A model generated the notes under the pieces. It searched no databases. It had not been told where the DNA came from and saw only the letters and a program-made list of their open reading frames with translations. 64,000 bases of DNA from Actinoallomurus purpureus. GTDB taxonomy: Bacteria > Actinomycetota > Actinomycetes > Streptosporangiales > Streptosporangiaceae. Location of the stretch: positions 124,001-188,000 of the forward strand of contig NZ_JAMXMY010000013.1 in assembly GCF_024055795.1 (NCBI RefSeq), read 5' to 3'. Below, piece after piece: positions 32,757 to 40,807 of the stretch. The position numbers and the translations under genes are program-made. Numbering within the stretch: the stretch's first letter is position 1; the number at the start of each line of letters is the position of its first letter.

Positions 32757-33829
32757 GCATCGAGTTCATCGGCATCGCCGCCACCCAGGCGCACACCGAG
32801 ACCGAGATCGAGAAAGCGGCCGACGGCCCGGTGGTGAACGCCGAGTACCTGCGGGCACTCGCCAAGGCGCACGAGGAGGCGGGGTTCGACCGGGTGCTGG
32901 TCGCGCACTCGTCGGCCAGCCCGGACGGGTTCATCGTTGCCGACCAGGTGCTCACCGGGACCGACCGGCTCGGCGTGCTGCTGGCGCACCGGCCCGGCTT
33001 CGTGGCGCCCACGCTGGCGGCCCGCAAGTTCGCCACGCTCGACGCGTTCCACCCGGGACGGGTCGCGCTGCACGTGATCACCGGCGGCGACGACGCGGAC
33101 CAGGCACGGGACGGCGACATCACCGACAAGCCGACGCGCTACCGGCGTACGGACGAGTTCCTCGACGTGCTGCGCCTGGAGTGGGAGTCCACCCGGCCGT
33201 TCGACTACGACGGGGAGTTCTACCGGGTACGCGGCGGGTTCACCCCGGTACGCCCGGACGGCCGGGTGCCGGTCTACTTCGGTGGCGCCTCCGCGGACGC
33301 CGTACGCGTCGGGGGCAAGCACGCCGACGTGTACGCGTTCTGGGGTGAGCCGCTGGCCGGCATCGCCGAACGCATCGCCGAGGTACGCGCCGCGGCCGCC
33401 CCGTACGGGCGCGACCCGCGGTTCAGTGTCAGCCTGCGGCCGATCCCGGCCGCGACCGAGGCCGAGGCGTGGGAGCGGGCTCGCGACATCCTCCGGCTCA
33501 CCAAGGAACGGGTCGGGGAGCTGAAGAAGGTCTTCAACATCGATGGCTCCGCACAGCAGGGCAGCAAGCGGCTGCTGGACTTCGCCGACCAGGCCGAGGT
33601 GCACGACAAGCGGCTGTGGACCGCGATCGCCAAGGAGACCGGGGCCGCCGGGAACTCCACGGCGCTGGTCGGCAGCTACGAGCAGGTCGCCGAGTCTCTG
33701 CTCGACTACGTCGACCTCGGCGTGAGCACCCTGCTCATCCGCGGGTTCACCCCGCTCGCCGACGCCACCGACTACGGGAACCTCGTCCGCCTGGTCCGCG
33801 AGCGGGCCCTGACCGGCGCGCCCTCCTAG
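32753..33829 (+). CDS. SsuD-like FMNH2-dependent monooxygenase, copy 1
   Basis: 358 residues. SsuD/alkanesulfonate-monooxygenase branch of the luciferase family: EFIGIAATQAHTET, LLAHRPGFVAPTLAARKFAT, ALHVITGGDDADQARDGD, RRTDEFLDVLRLEWESTRPF, FGGASADAVRVGGKHADVYAFWGE and NSTALVGSYEQVAESLLDY. SsuD cleaves sulfonates to aldehyde and sulfite with FMNH2 and O2. The SsuE-like reductase at 35852 would supply the flavin. The ATGA overlap with the transporter ATPase ties it to the imported solute. The actual sulfonate or related substrate is unknown. Confidence 0.88.
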   Translation: MSIEFIGIAATQAHTETEIEKAADGPVVNAEYLRALAKAHEEAGFDRVLVAHSSASPDGFIVADQVLTGTDRLGVLLAHRPGFVAPTLAARKFATLDAFHPGRVALHVITGGDDADQARDGDITDKPTRYRRTDEFLDVLRLEWESTRPFDYDGEFYRVRGGFTPVRPDGRVPVYFGGASADAVRVGGKHADVYAFWGEPLAGIAERIAEVRAAAAPYGRDPRFSVSLRPIPAATEAEAWERARDILRLTKERVGELKKVFNIDGSAQQGSKRLLDFADQAEVHDKRLWTAIAKETGAAGNSTALVGSYEQVAESLLDYVDLGVSTLLIRGFTPLADATDYGNLVRLVRERALTGAPS

Positions 33830-33845
33830 AGAAACGGCAGCAGAG

Positions 33846-34910
33846 ATGACCTTCGAACTTCTCGGCATGGTCGGGACGCGGGACGCGTCCGAGACCCACG
33901 GCGACCACTACGGAACCATCGACGCGGACTACCTGACGAGGTTCGCCCAGGCGCACGAGGCCGCCGGCTTCGACCGGGTCCTCATCGGGTACGGCGCGAC
34001 CGGCCCGGACGGGTTCGCCGTCGCCGCGCACGTCCTGAACGCCACGACGCGGCTCAAGGTGCTGATCGCGCACCGGCCCGGCTTCGTCGCCCCGACCCTC
34101 GTCGCCCGCAAGCTCGCCACGCTCGACCACCTGACCGGCGGCGGCCGGGTCGGCATCCACCACATCACCGGCGGCGACGAGGCCGACCAGAAACGCGACG
34201 GCGACTTCGCGGACCACGACCGGCGGTACGCGCGGACAGCCGAGTTCATGGGCCTGCTGCGGCGCGTGTGGGAGTCGGACCGGCCGTTCGACCACAGCGG
34301 CGAGTTCTATCGGGTGGAGGGCGCCTTCAGCACGGTCAAACCGGTCACGCCCGAGGGCATCCCGCTGTACTTCGGTGGCGCCTCGCCCGCTGCGATCGAG
34401 GTCGGTACCCGGCACGCCGACGTCTACATGCTGTGGGGCGAGCCGCGGCAGCGGATCGCCGAGCGGATCGCCGCGCTGCGCGAGGCCGCCGCCGCGCACG
34501 GCCGTACGCTCCGGTTCAGCCTGTCGCTCCGGCCGATCATCGCCGACACCGAGGACGCGGCGTGGGAGCGGGCCGAGCGGATCCGCGCGCTCACCGCCGC
34601 TCGGACCGGCGAGGGCAACGCGTTCCGCATGTCGACCTCGGTGGGCTCGGCCCGGCTGCAGGAGCAGGCGGCCGAGAGCGAACGCCACGACGAGCGGCTC
34701 TGGTACGGCATCACCGCGCTGACCGGCCCCGGCGGCAACTCCACGGCGCTGGTCGGCACGCCCGAGCAGGTCGCGGAGGCGCTGGACGGGTACCGCCGGG
34801 CCGGCATCGACACGATCCTCATCCGCGGTTTCGACCCGCTGGAGGACGTCGTCGACTGGGGACGCCACCTGGTTCCGCTGCTGCGCGCGAACGACGCGGC
34901 GCTGGTCTGA
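33846..34910 (+). CDS. SsuD-like FMNH2-dependent monooxygenase, copy 2
   Basis: 354 residues. Paralogue of the preceding gene, sharing LIAHRPGFVAPTLVARKLAT, HHITGGDEADQKRDGD, YFGGASPAAIEVGTRHADVY and NSTALVGTPEQVAEAL. The middle differs more. Two tandem SsuD-like proteins could oxidise sequential or alternative substrates, or form a heteromer. The ribosome site is weak (GCAGCAGAG). Sixteen bases separate it from copy 1. Confidence 0.88.
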   Translation: MTFELLGMVGTRDASETHGDHYGTIDADYLTRFAQAHEAAGFDRVLIGYGATGPDGFAVAAHVLNATTRLKVLIAHRPGFVAPTLVARKLATLDHLTGGGRVGIHHITGGDEADQKRDGDFADHDRRYARTAEFMGLLRRVWESDRPFDHSGEFYRVEGAFSTVKPVTPEGIPLYFGGASPAAIEVGTRHADVYMLWGEPRQRIAERIAALREAAAAHGRTLRFSLSLRPIIADTEDAAWERAERIRALTAARTGEGNAFRMSTSVGSARLQEQAAESERHDERLWYGITALTGPGGNSTALVGTPEQVAEALDGYRRAGIDTILIRGFDPLEDVVDWGRHLVPLLRANDAALV

Positions 34911-34931
34911 TCGAATGAACAGGACACGCTG

Positions 34932-35069
34932 GTGACCACCACGTCCTTGTACGCGCCCCCACGGCTGGCCGACGTCACCGCGACGCTGGCCGCCCGCGCC
35001 GACGAACACGACCGCGACGGGTCCTTCCCCAACTCGCCCGTGTCGCCCCTGACAGCTGAGGAACCGACC
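34932..35069 (+). pseudogene. N-terminal remnant of an acyl-CoA-dehydrogenase-like (SfnB/DszC-type) gene
   Basis: GTG 34932 with AGGA seven bases upstream opens a frame whose residues 8-32 (PPRLADVTATLAARADEHDR then DGSFP) match the N-terminal helix of acyl-CoA-dehydrogenase-like flavoproteins used in sulfur metabolism. Similarity ends at GSFP; the following NSPVSPLTAEEPT leads in frame into the alpha/beta hydrolase. An in-frame internal deletion seems to have removed the catalytic body, leaving the start fused to the next gene. An alternative is a chance N-terminal extension. Confidence 0.5.
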
Positions 35070-35807
35070 ATGACCGAACCCGTCACCCTGCCGGCCGTAC
35101 GTACCTGGCTTCCAGCGCCGGAGCTGCACCAACGCGGCACCGTCGTGCTGTTGCCCGGCCGGGGCGAGCACGGTGGCGTGTACGAGCGGCTGGGTCGGCG
35201 GCTCTCCGCCGACCGCTACGCCGTACACGCCGCCGACAGCACGCCCGGCGACGACCTCGACGTCCTCGCCCGGCTGGTGGCCGAGACGCCCGCGACCGAC
35301 CCTCTCGTCCTGGCCGGCTCCGACACCGGCGCCCTCCAGGCCCTCGCCCTGGCCGCGGGGCCGGGCCGCGCGCCGGCCGGCGTCATCATCGCCGGCCTCG
35401 CCGACCCGGGTACGCCCTCCCCGCTCTCGTGGGACGACGAGCTCGAAGCGCGTACCGCCTGCCCCACGCACCGGCGACGGCTGACCGACGACACTCGGTT
35501 CGTCCGCGGCGCGCTGTCCGAACCCCTGCCGACCGCGCTGCTGTCCGCGGAGCTTCCGCTGGAGCGGATCGACCTGCCCGTACTCCTCCTGCACGGCGAC
35601 ACCGACCCGGCCACCGCGCCGGCGATAGCCCGCTCGGTCGCCGCCCGATTGCCGGGAGCCGAGCTGGCCATCGTGCGCGGGGGACGGCACGACGTCTTCA
35701 ACGACATCAACCACCGCAGCGTCGCCGCGCACATCGTGCAGTGGCTGGAACGCCTGCGCTCCGGACCGGACCGCGCCCCCGTCGTGGTCGTCGAGAACCC
35801 CAGCTGA
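35070..35807 (+). CDS. Alpha/beta hydrolase of the sulfur cluster
   Basis: 245 residues from ATG 35070, which has GAGGAA six bases upstream; translation from GTG 34932 would add 46 residues (see the remnant entry). Alpha/beta hydrolase core: VVLLPGRGEHGGVYERLGRR after strand 3, the nucleophile-elbow position VLAGSDTGALQALAL (GSDTG, so Asp replaces the usual Ser), VLLLHGDTDPATAP and GGRHDVFND with the catalytic His. The Asp nucleophile would fit dehalogenase or epoxide-hydrolase-like chemistry rather than an esterase. Located between monooxygenases and the FMN reductase, so it probably acts on a monooxygenase product. Confidence 0.78.
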   Translation: MTEPVTLPAVRTWLPAPELHQRGTVVLLPGRGEHGGVYERLGRRLSADRYAVHAADSTPGDDLDVLARLVAETPATDPLVLAGSDTGALQALALAAGPGRAPAGVIIAGLADPGTPSPLSWDDELEARTACPTHRRRLTDDTRFVRGALSEPLPTALLSAELPLERIDLPVLLLHGDTDPATAPAIARSVAARLPGAELAIVRGGRHDVFNDINHRSVAAHIVQWLERLRSGPDRAPVVVVENPS

Positions 35808-35851
35808 GACAGAGTCCCGTTCCACCCTCCCGAACGCGAGGCGAGATCACC

Positions 35852-36409
35852 ATGGCCAGCATCCTGTCCGTCTCCGGAAGCCCGTCCGCGACCTCACGTA
35901 CCGCCCGGCTCCTCGGCCACGTGGCGGAACGGCTCACCGCGGACGGTCACGAGGTCACCACCCTGGACGTCCGTACCCTGCCCGGCGAGGCCCTGCTCGG
36001 CACCGACTTCGGCCACCCGGCCATCGTCGCGGCCACCGAACTGTTCGAACGCGCCGACGGCGTCGTCATCGGCACACCCGTCTACAAGGCCGCCTATTCG
36101 GGTCTGCTGAAGTCCTTGCTGGACCTGCTCCCGCAGTTCGCCCTGGCGGGCAAGACGATCCTGCCGCTGGCCACGGGCGGAACCACGGCACACGTCCTGG
36201 CCATCGACTACGCGCTGCGCCCGGTTCTGTCCTCGATGGGCGCGGGCCACATCGTCCAGGGCTGGTTCGTACTGGACCGCCACATCACGCTCCACGAGGA
36301 CGGCACGACGACCATCGAGCCCAGCACCGAGGAGGCGCTCACCCCTCTGATCACCCAGTTCTCCACCGTCATCACCCGTACGTCTCTCGCACCCGCCAGC
36401 GCTGTGTAG
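35852..36409 (+). CDS. ssuE: SsuE-like NADPH-dependent FMN reductase
   Basis: 185 residues. SsuE/MsuE family: ILSVSGSPSATSRTARLLGH (phosphate-binding loop), GVVIGTPVYKAAYSGLLKSL and ILPLATGGTTAHVLAIDYAL. It reduces FMN with NAD(P)H and hands FMNH2 to SsuD-type monooxygenases; two such enzymes lie just upstream and another at 23893. Last gene of the operon, followed by the hairpin at 36549. The ribosome site is a modest GAGGCGAG. The name reflects family and context; substrate specificity is not proven. Confidence 0.88.
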   Translation: MASILSVSGSPSATSRTARLLGHVAERLTADGHEVTTLDVRTLPGEALLGTDFGHPAIVAATELFERADGVVIGTPVYKAAYSGLLKSLLDLLPQFALAGKTILPLATGGTTAHVLAIDYALRPVLSSMGAGHIVQGWFVLDRHITLHEDGTTTIEPSTEEALTPLITQFSTVITRTSLAPASAV

Positions 36410-36548
36410 AACCGTCCGCGTACGGCTTGGGACGCCCTGCAGCGCGCCGCGAAGACCCGGCGGTACCGCGCGCCGGCCGGCTCACCGTCCTGGTCGTCTG
36501 CGGGGCCGCAGTCGTGTTGTTGTGGTTACCGTTCGGACGCCTGACGCG

Positions 36549-36583
36549 GCTGGCAGCGGTGATCAAGACAGCGTGCTGCCAGC
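36549..36583. terminator. Hairpin between sulfur operon and MDR gene
   Basis: Perfect 9-bp inverted repeat GCTGGCAGC / GCTGCCAGC with a 17-nt loop, between the convergent FMN reductase and quinone-reductase-like genes. Confidence 0.5.
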
Positions 36584-36642
36584 GGGACGCCACTCGTTCT
36601 GGCGCTCGTGGAGGACCTTGATTGACCGGCGGGACTGTTCCC

Positions 36643-37647
36643 TCACGTCATCTTGACGACGACCTTGCCGGCCTTCGCGCGCCCTGCTTCGACGTACTCC
36701 AGCGCTTCTCGGGCAGACTCGAACGGGAACACGGTGTCGACGACGGGTCGGATCTTGCCGGCCTCGATGAGAGGGGTGAGCTCGCGCAGCTGGTCCCCGC
36801 TGGCCTTCATGAACAGGAACGAGTACGTCACGTTGCGGCGCCGGGCGCGTTGTCGGGTCCGGAAACTCAGCGCGGACATCACCAGCCGGATGATCGGATT
36901 CGCTCCCAGCTCCCTGGCGAAAGCAGCATCGGGAGGGCCCGCGACACTGATGACCTTCCCGCCGGGCTTGAGCACGTCCAAGGACTTCTTGAGCGTCTCG
37001 CCGCCGAGCGAGTCCAGGACGACGTCATAGTCGTGCAGCACCGTCTCGAACGCCTGCTTCTTGTAGTCGACGACAACGTCCGCGCCCAGACGCTTCACCA
37101 GGTCGACGTTGGCCGTGCTCGTGGTGGTCGCCACGCGCGCACCCAGCTGCTTCGCCAACTGGATGGCGATGGTGCCCAGGCCTCCGGAGCCCGCGTGGAT
37201 GAGGACCTTCTGGCCCGGCTGAATGTGCGCCCGCTCGACCAGCACCTGCCACGAGGTCAGGGCGACCAGGGGAAGGGACGCTGCCTCCTCCATGGTCAGC
37301 GTGGCCGGCTTGATCGCCACGTCGTCCTGGTGCACCGCGATGAGTTCGGCGAACGTGCCGATCCGGTCCTTGTCGGGGCGGGCGAAGACCTCGTCGCCCA
37401 CCGCGAACCGCGTAACGGCCGCACCCACATCGACCACCACTCCGGCCAGGTCGTTGCCCAGGACGAACGGGACCCGGTACGGCAGGATCGCCTTCATCTC
37501 CCCGTCTCGGATCATGCGGTCGAGCGGGTTGATGCTCGCGGCCTGGATCCGGACCAGCACGTCGTCCGCGCCCACCTCCGGGTCCGGCACGTCGCCGGCA
37601 CGCACGCCGGCCTTGTCGCCGTAGCGCTCTACCGTGAAGGCCCTCAT
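36643..37647 (-). CDS. Zinc-free MDR NADP-dependent oxidoreductase (quinone reductase-like)
   Basis: 334 residues from ATG 37647, chosen for GGAG six bases upstream; ATG 37659 is possible. MDR fold: GroES-like domain (SINPLDRMIRDGEMKAILPY, FVLGNDLAGVVVDVGA) and Rossmann domain with HAGSGGLGTIAIQLAKQLGA. Structural and catalytic zinc cysteines are absent, as in quinone oxidoreductases and enoyl reductases. Expected reaction: NADPH reduction of quinones or alkenals. It lies at the left end of the detoxification island; the OYE remnant follows upstream. No ATTACG-type operator lies directly before it. Confidence 0.87.
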   Translation of the reverse strand: MRAFTVERYGDKAGVRAGDVPDPEVGADDVLVRIQAASINPLDRMIRDGEMKAILPYRVPFVLGNDLAGVVVDVGAAVTRFAVGDEVFARPDKDRIGTFAELIAVHQDDVAIKPATLTMEEAASLPLVALTSWQVLVERAHIQPGQKVLIHAGSGGLGTIAIQLAKQLGARVATTTSTANVDLVKRLGADVVVDYKKQAFETVLHDYDVVLDSLGGETLKKSLDVLKPGGKVISVAGPPDAAFARELGANPIIRLVMSALSFRTRQRARRRNVTYSFLFMKASGDQLRELTPLIEAGKIRPVVDTVFPFESAREALEYVEAGRAKAGKVVVKMT

Positions 37648-37774
37648 CGTCGTCTCCATATCTCGTCCGCAAGCGGACGGGGGTGCTGTTCATCCCGGGC
37701 TTCCCGGGTAGTGGGCAGTGATTCGTGGCGGTATGCGGTTTTGCGTAATGGGTTTTATGGGAGGCGGGGCTCTT

Positions 37775-37900
37775 GACCCTGGCTGTCGGCGGAGGGTTGA
37801 GCGCCCTCGGTGATGAGCGCGTGTGAGGCGCGCCGGCTGTAGTGCCCGACGTTTACCTCGGTCGGTAGAACCTTCCGGGGGTGCCCTGTCTCGTGTCGTG
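37775..37900 (-). pseudogene. OYE (NADH:flavin oxidoreductase) gene fragment
   Basis: The minus strand reads EVNVGHYSRRASHALITEGA then QPSADSQGQ, which aligns with ELNAEYYAQRASHALIITEG, TQPSADGQG of the intact OYE at 43887-44954; the DNA is also clearly similar. One Ile codon is lost, and neither the start nor the rest of the barrel is present. A relic of a second copy of the OYE gene, with its operator (37947-37960) still upstream. Confidence 0.8.
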
Positions 37901-37946
37901 GATGCCAACGTCGGCCCGTGTGGCGGGCGAGGGCCAAGATCATTGG

Positions 37947-37960
37947 ATTATGCTCGTAAT
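37947..37960. promoter_or_regulatory. TetR-type palindrome copy 1: ATTATGCTCGTAAT
   Basis: Imperfect copy of the ATTACGATCGTAAT palindrome, followed by GCTAAGCGG as in copy 6 (53150). It lies upstream of the OYE fragment, at a position matching that of the palindrome before the intact OYE gene. Confidence 0.6.
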
Positions 37961-38194
37961 GCTAAGCGGTCGGTCGGCGGATTGCAACTAGGCCCGTTCC
38001 TCTCGGGGGCCGTGCCCGTGGCGGACGCGGGACTGATCAGCGAGGCCCGGTCGCCGGCCGAGCTGTTGCCCTCGAAGCCTCGCGGAGCCATTCGGCTTGA
38101 GCGACGAGGAGTTGATATGGCGTGGGGTCAAGCGGTGCGCCGCCCAGGCGTAACGGGCGACCTGTGGTGCGCCCAGGTACATTCTGCAGATACG

Positions 38195-38839
38195 TCAGTC
38201 CGAGGTCCTGGCGTGCTCACGCTCGACGCCCAGTAGTGCGAGGGCGTTGTAGATGCCCTGCTCAAGGAGTTCATCGGCGAGTTGCTCGTCGGCGAGGGCT
38301 CGGGAGAGCTGCAGCGTCCCGGCCATCATGGCGTAGGCGCTGAGCGTCTTGGTGCGGACCGAGAGTGGATCATCGGGTGCCAGGCGGGCGGCGATGCCGT
38401 CGATGACAACCAGCACGGCGTCGGTGTACGCCTGCTTGGTCGGGTCTGTGCAGCGCCCGATTTCGTCGAGCAGGGCGGCGGAGGGGCAGCCGTCGTCGGG
38501 GCTGTCGCGGTGCTGGGTGGACAGGTACCACCGCACGATCTGTTCGAGCCCGGCGCGGCCGGGTGCTGCCTGCGCGACGATGTTCGCGTTCTGTGCCTGC
38601 AACTGGTCGGCGACCGCGGTGGCCACGAGGTCGTCCTTTGATGTGAAGTGGGCGTAGAAGGCGCCATTGGTCAGCCCCGCGTCCTTCATGAGTGTCGAGA
38701 TGCCCGAGCCGTCGATGCCGTCCCGCTTGAACCGGCGGCCGGCCGTCTCGATGATCCGCTGCCTGGTCGCCTGCTTGTGCTCTTTCCCGTATCGCAACGC
38801 ACGCTCCTTCGCTCGCCGGAGGAGCTGCTCGCCCTCCAC
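38195..38839 (-). CDS. TetR-family regulator, copy 1
   Basis: 214 residues from GTG 38839; TTG 38797 with GGAG six bases upstream would match the start of its paralogue at 42534. HTH: TRQRIIETAGRRFKRDGIDG, STLMKDAGLTNGAFYAHFTS, then KDDLVATAVADQL. The C-terminal domain contains DDGCPSAALLDEIGRCTDPT with two cysteines, conserved in the paralogue, as in TetR proteins that sense electrophiles or aldehydes. Its promoter carries the 24-base palindrome 38855-38878, so autorepression is likely, and the related palindromes elsewhere in the island suggest that it controls the OYE, SDR, MDR and hydrolase genes. Confidence 0.88.
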   Translation of the reverse strand: MEGEQLLRRAKERALRYGKEHKQATRQRIIETAGRRFKRDGIDGSGISTLMKDAGLTNGAFYAHFTSKDDLVATAVADQLQAQNANIVAQAAPGRAGLEQIVRWYLSTQHRDSPDDGCPSAALLDEIGRCTDPTKQAYTDAVLVVIDGIAARLAPDDPLSVRTKTLSAYAMMAGTLQLSRALADEQLADELLEQGIYNALALLGVEREHARTSD

Positions 38840-38854
38840 TGGTTCCCTCGCTGT

Positions 38855-38878
38855 ATTGTATTGCGAACGTAATCCAAT
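38855..38878. promoter_or_regulatory. TetR-type palindrome copy 2 at the TetR gene
   Basis: Core ATTGCGAACGTAAT (38860-38873) with outer arms ATTG (38855-38858) and CAAT (38875-38878), a near-perfect 24-base dyad ending 16 bases from the GTG start of TetR copy 1. Its position argues for autorepression. Confidence 0.7.
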
Positions 38879-39051
38879 GATTTCAGGGTGTCCGGCGACC
38901 GCTCGGTCGACGGCGAGGTGCCGCTGGGCAGCCTCGCGCCCCCTCTTGCGACGGGCCGTCTCGCTGCCGGCTCGGGCTCATTCCGTAGCGCGCCGCGGGC
39001 TGCCGCCTGCCGCAAGCACTCACTTGCGCCCCGCGGTCTCCCATGCATAGT

Positions 39052-39065
39052 ATTACGAACATAAT
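39052..39065. promoter_or_regulatory. TetR-type palindrome copy 3: ATTACGAACATAAT
   Basis: Followed by TCAATTG. It lies upstream of the SDR remnant (39147-39278) and the alpha/beta hydrolase at 39394, and faces copy 2 across about 175 bases in which I recognise nothing. Confidence 0.65.
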
Positions 39066-39146
39066 TCAATTGTACATCCCGGGAGGTGCCGCCCTCGCGC
39101 TCCGCAAGGCGGATTCCGAGGTGATCGGAACGAGTCGGAAGGCATG

Positions 39147-39278
39147 GAGGTCACCCGTCGCGGCGGCTGAATCTTCGTCGAGCTCGATGCAGCCGGTGAC
39201 GCGCAGGTCAACAACGTGGTCGAGCAGGTGATCGGCCAATTCGGGCGGATCCACGACCTGGTCGGCAACGCCGGCTGA
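39147..39278 (+). pseudogene. Short-chain dehydrogenase gene fragment
   Basis: After an internal stop the plus strand reads IFVELDAAGDAQVNNVVEQV then IGQFGRIHDLVGNAG and stops. This is the SDR segment from the cofactor strand to the NNAG motif (here GNAG). The Rossmann glycine motif and YxxxK are missing. The intact SDR in this window (52230) is from a different branch. Confidence 0.7.
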
Positions 39279-39393
39279 GCACACCGGGCGCCGGTGAAGA
39301 GAACTCCATCCCGCAGTCCCAGCACGTCTTTGGTGTGCTGCGCGAGCAGACCCGCGAGATGTCACGCACACCCACCAACAAGAGAAGGACATC

Positions 39394-40245
39394 ATGAGCA
39401 CGTATCTGGCAGACAAGGCCGAGGACCTCACCGTCGAGGGTCCCTCCGCGCGGTTCACCTACCGGCGGATGGGTCCGCAGGGCGGCGTCCCGCTGGTCCT
39501 GCTGAACCGCTTCCGCGGGACCATCGACTGGTGGGACCCGGAGTTCCTGGACTACCTGGCCGCCGACCACGACGTGATCGTGTTCGACAACGTCGGCGTC
39601 GGCTACACCGACGGCGAGCCGCGCGACTCCCTCGAAGGATTCGCCGAGGGAGCCATCGAGTTCATCGAGGCACTCGGCCTCGCGCAGGCCGACCTGCTCG
39701 GCTGGTCCCTTGGTGGCATCGTGGCCCAGCGTGTGGCCCTGCGACGCCCCGAACTGGTGCGCAAGCTCGTCGTGGCGGGCAGCGGCCCGGCCGGCTGGGT
39801 GCCCGATGCGCCGCCCATGAGCGAGAAGGTCCTGGGCATCATGGCAAAGCCCGATGCCGACCTGGAGGACATGCTGTACCTGTTCTACCCCGAGACGGAC
39901 ACGGCCCGCGCCTCTGGGCGCGAGCACTTCGGCCACGTCTCGACCCGGCTCGCCGCGGGTGGCCCTGCGGTCTCCGAGACGGCGGCGCAGGGCATGCTCA
40001 CCGCGGCGGGCACTCTCCTGGCAGCCCCCTTCGACCAGGTGCGGGCGGAACTGGAGGCCATCAAGCATCCCGTCCTCTACGCCAACGGCCTGAACGACGT
40101 GATGATCCCCGCCCACAACTCCTATGTCGCGATCCAGCACCTCGACAACGCCACCCTCGTGCTTTACAGCGGCGCCGGCCACGCCTTCCTCTTCCAGTAC
40201 GCCAAGGCCTTCACCAAGCAGGTGGCCGACTTCCTCGCCGCCTGA
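39394..40245 (+). CDS. Alpha/beta hydrolase (island copy 1)
   Basis: 283 residues; AAGAGAAGGA precedes ATG 39394. Alpha/beta hydrolase: VPLVLLNRFRGTIDWWDPEF (oxyanion region), DVIVFDNVGVGYTDGEP, nucleophile elbow LLGWSLGGIVAQRVAL (Ser), GLNDVMIPAHNS (Asp) and SGAGHAFLF (His). FDNVGVGxxxG and GWSLGG place it with the carboxylesterase/perhydrolase-like group common beside TetR regulators. It lies downstream of palindrome copy 3 and of the SDR remnant, which probably was once the first gene. Followed by a strong terminator. Confidence 0.87.
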   Translation: MSTYLADKAEDLTVEGPSARFTYRRMGPQGGVPLVLLNRFRGTIDWWDPEFLDYLAADHDVIVFDNVGVGYTDGEPRDSLEGFAEGAIEFIEALGLAQADLLGWSLGGIVAQRVALRRPELVRKLVVAGSGPAGWVPDAPPMSEKVLGIMAKPDADLEDMLYLFYPETDTARASGREHFGHVSTRLAAGGPAVSETAAQGMLTAAGTLLAAPFDQVRAELEAIKHPVLYANGLNDVMIPAHNSYVAIQHLDNATLVLYSGAGHAFLFQYAKAFTKQVADFLAA

Positions 40246-40287
40246 CCACGCCGACCCCGAACGATGCAGGGCGGAGGCCGGTGGTCC

Positions 40288-40335
40288 ATCGTGCAGGCGC
40301 CGCCTCACAGCCGTGTGAGGCGGCGCGTGCACGAT
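40288..40335. terminator. Long hairpin terminator
   Basis: 22-bp arms (40288-40309, 40314-40335) with one mismatch and a GCCG loop, 43 bases after the hydrolase stop codon. Both arms are GC-rich in the centre (GGCGCCGCCTCACA). The strongest stem in the window. Confidence 0.85.
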
Positions 40336-40445
40336 TGTCCGAACGCAACCCACCACGAGACCTAGCCGGCAGTCGGTGCGTCCCAGCGACGTGACCTCGC
40401 GCAGATGGCCCATGCTCAACCTGGCTGTCCTGCTCAGCCCGCGTA

Positions 40446-40540
40446 CGCCATGAGCGCCGAGCCGTCGACGCCGTCTCCCTGAACCGGCGGCCGGCCGTGC
40501 CGGTGACCCGCCGCATCGTCGCCGTGCCGTCGTGGACCCA
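40446..40540 (-). pseudogene. TetR gene fragment (HTH region)
   Basis: The DNA resembles the part of TetR copy 1 around 38690-38770: the minus strand encodes VTGTAGRRFRETASTA against IIETAGRRFKRDGIDG, and the bases GAACCGGCGGCCGGCCGT are shared. Frames are disrupted, and the remainder is missing. A decayed third TetR copy. Confidence 0.6.
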
Positions 40541-40783
40541 GGTGTAGCTAGTGAGCAGGGTCGGGGCGAATCCGAACACGGCACCGAGATCCAGGAGGAA
40601 GACAGGGTTACGCCTCCAGTGCGCTGGAGCCCGTCGGCGATCACCGACGGCGTCCAGGTCCGGCCCACGGCCGCCGACGCATGAGTACCTGCTCCACGAC
40701 GTGAAGAGTCGAGACCGCCGACAGAACCGATTCGCGATTCCGACGATGACGTCATCTCGTTCAGCTCGCCTACTTGCCTCCCC

Positions 40784-40807
40784 ATTGAATTACGGTCATA
40801 CTTTAAT
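40784..40807. promoter_or_regulatory. TetR-type palindrome copy 4 (degenerate)
   Basis: ATTGAATTACGGTCATACTT then TAAT, with core ATTACGGTCATACT (40789-40802). About 175 bases upstream of the alpha/beta hydrolase at 40983. Confidence 0.5.

Noticed and set aside
31442-35825. Two long minus-strand open frames (808 and 692 codons) over ATPase, SsuD-like and hydrolase genes
   Set aside because: They cross gene boundaries of a clear plus-strand operon and show Arg/Pro/Gly-rich shadow composition.
36427-36621. 64-codon plus-strand frame with a hydrophobic stretch after the FMN reductase gene
   Set aside because: Starts at TTG without a ribosome site, overlaps the terminator-like hairpin and matches nothing known; could be chance.
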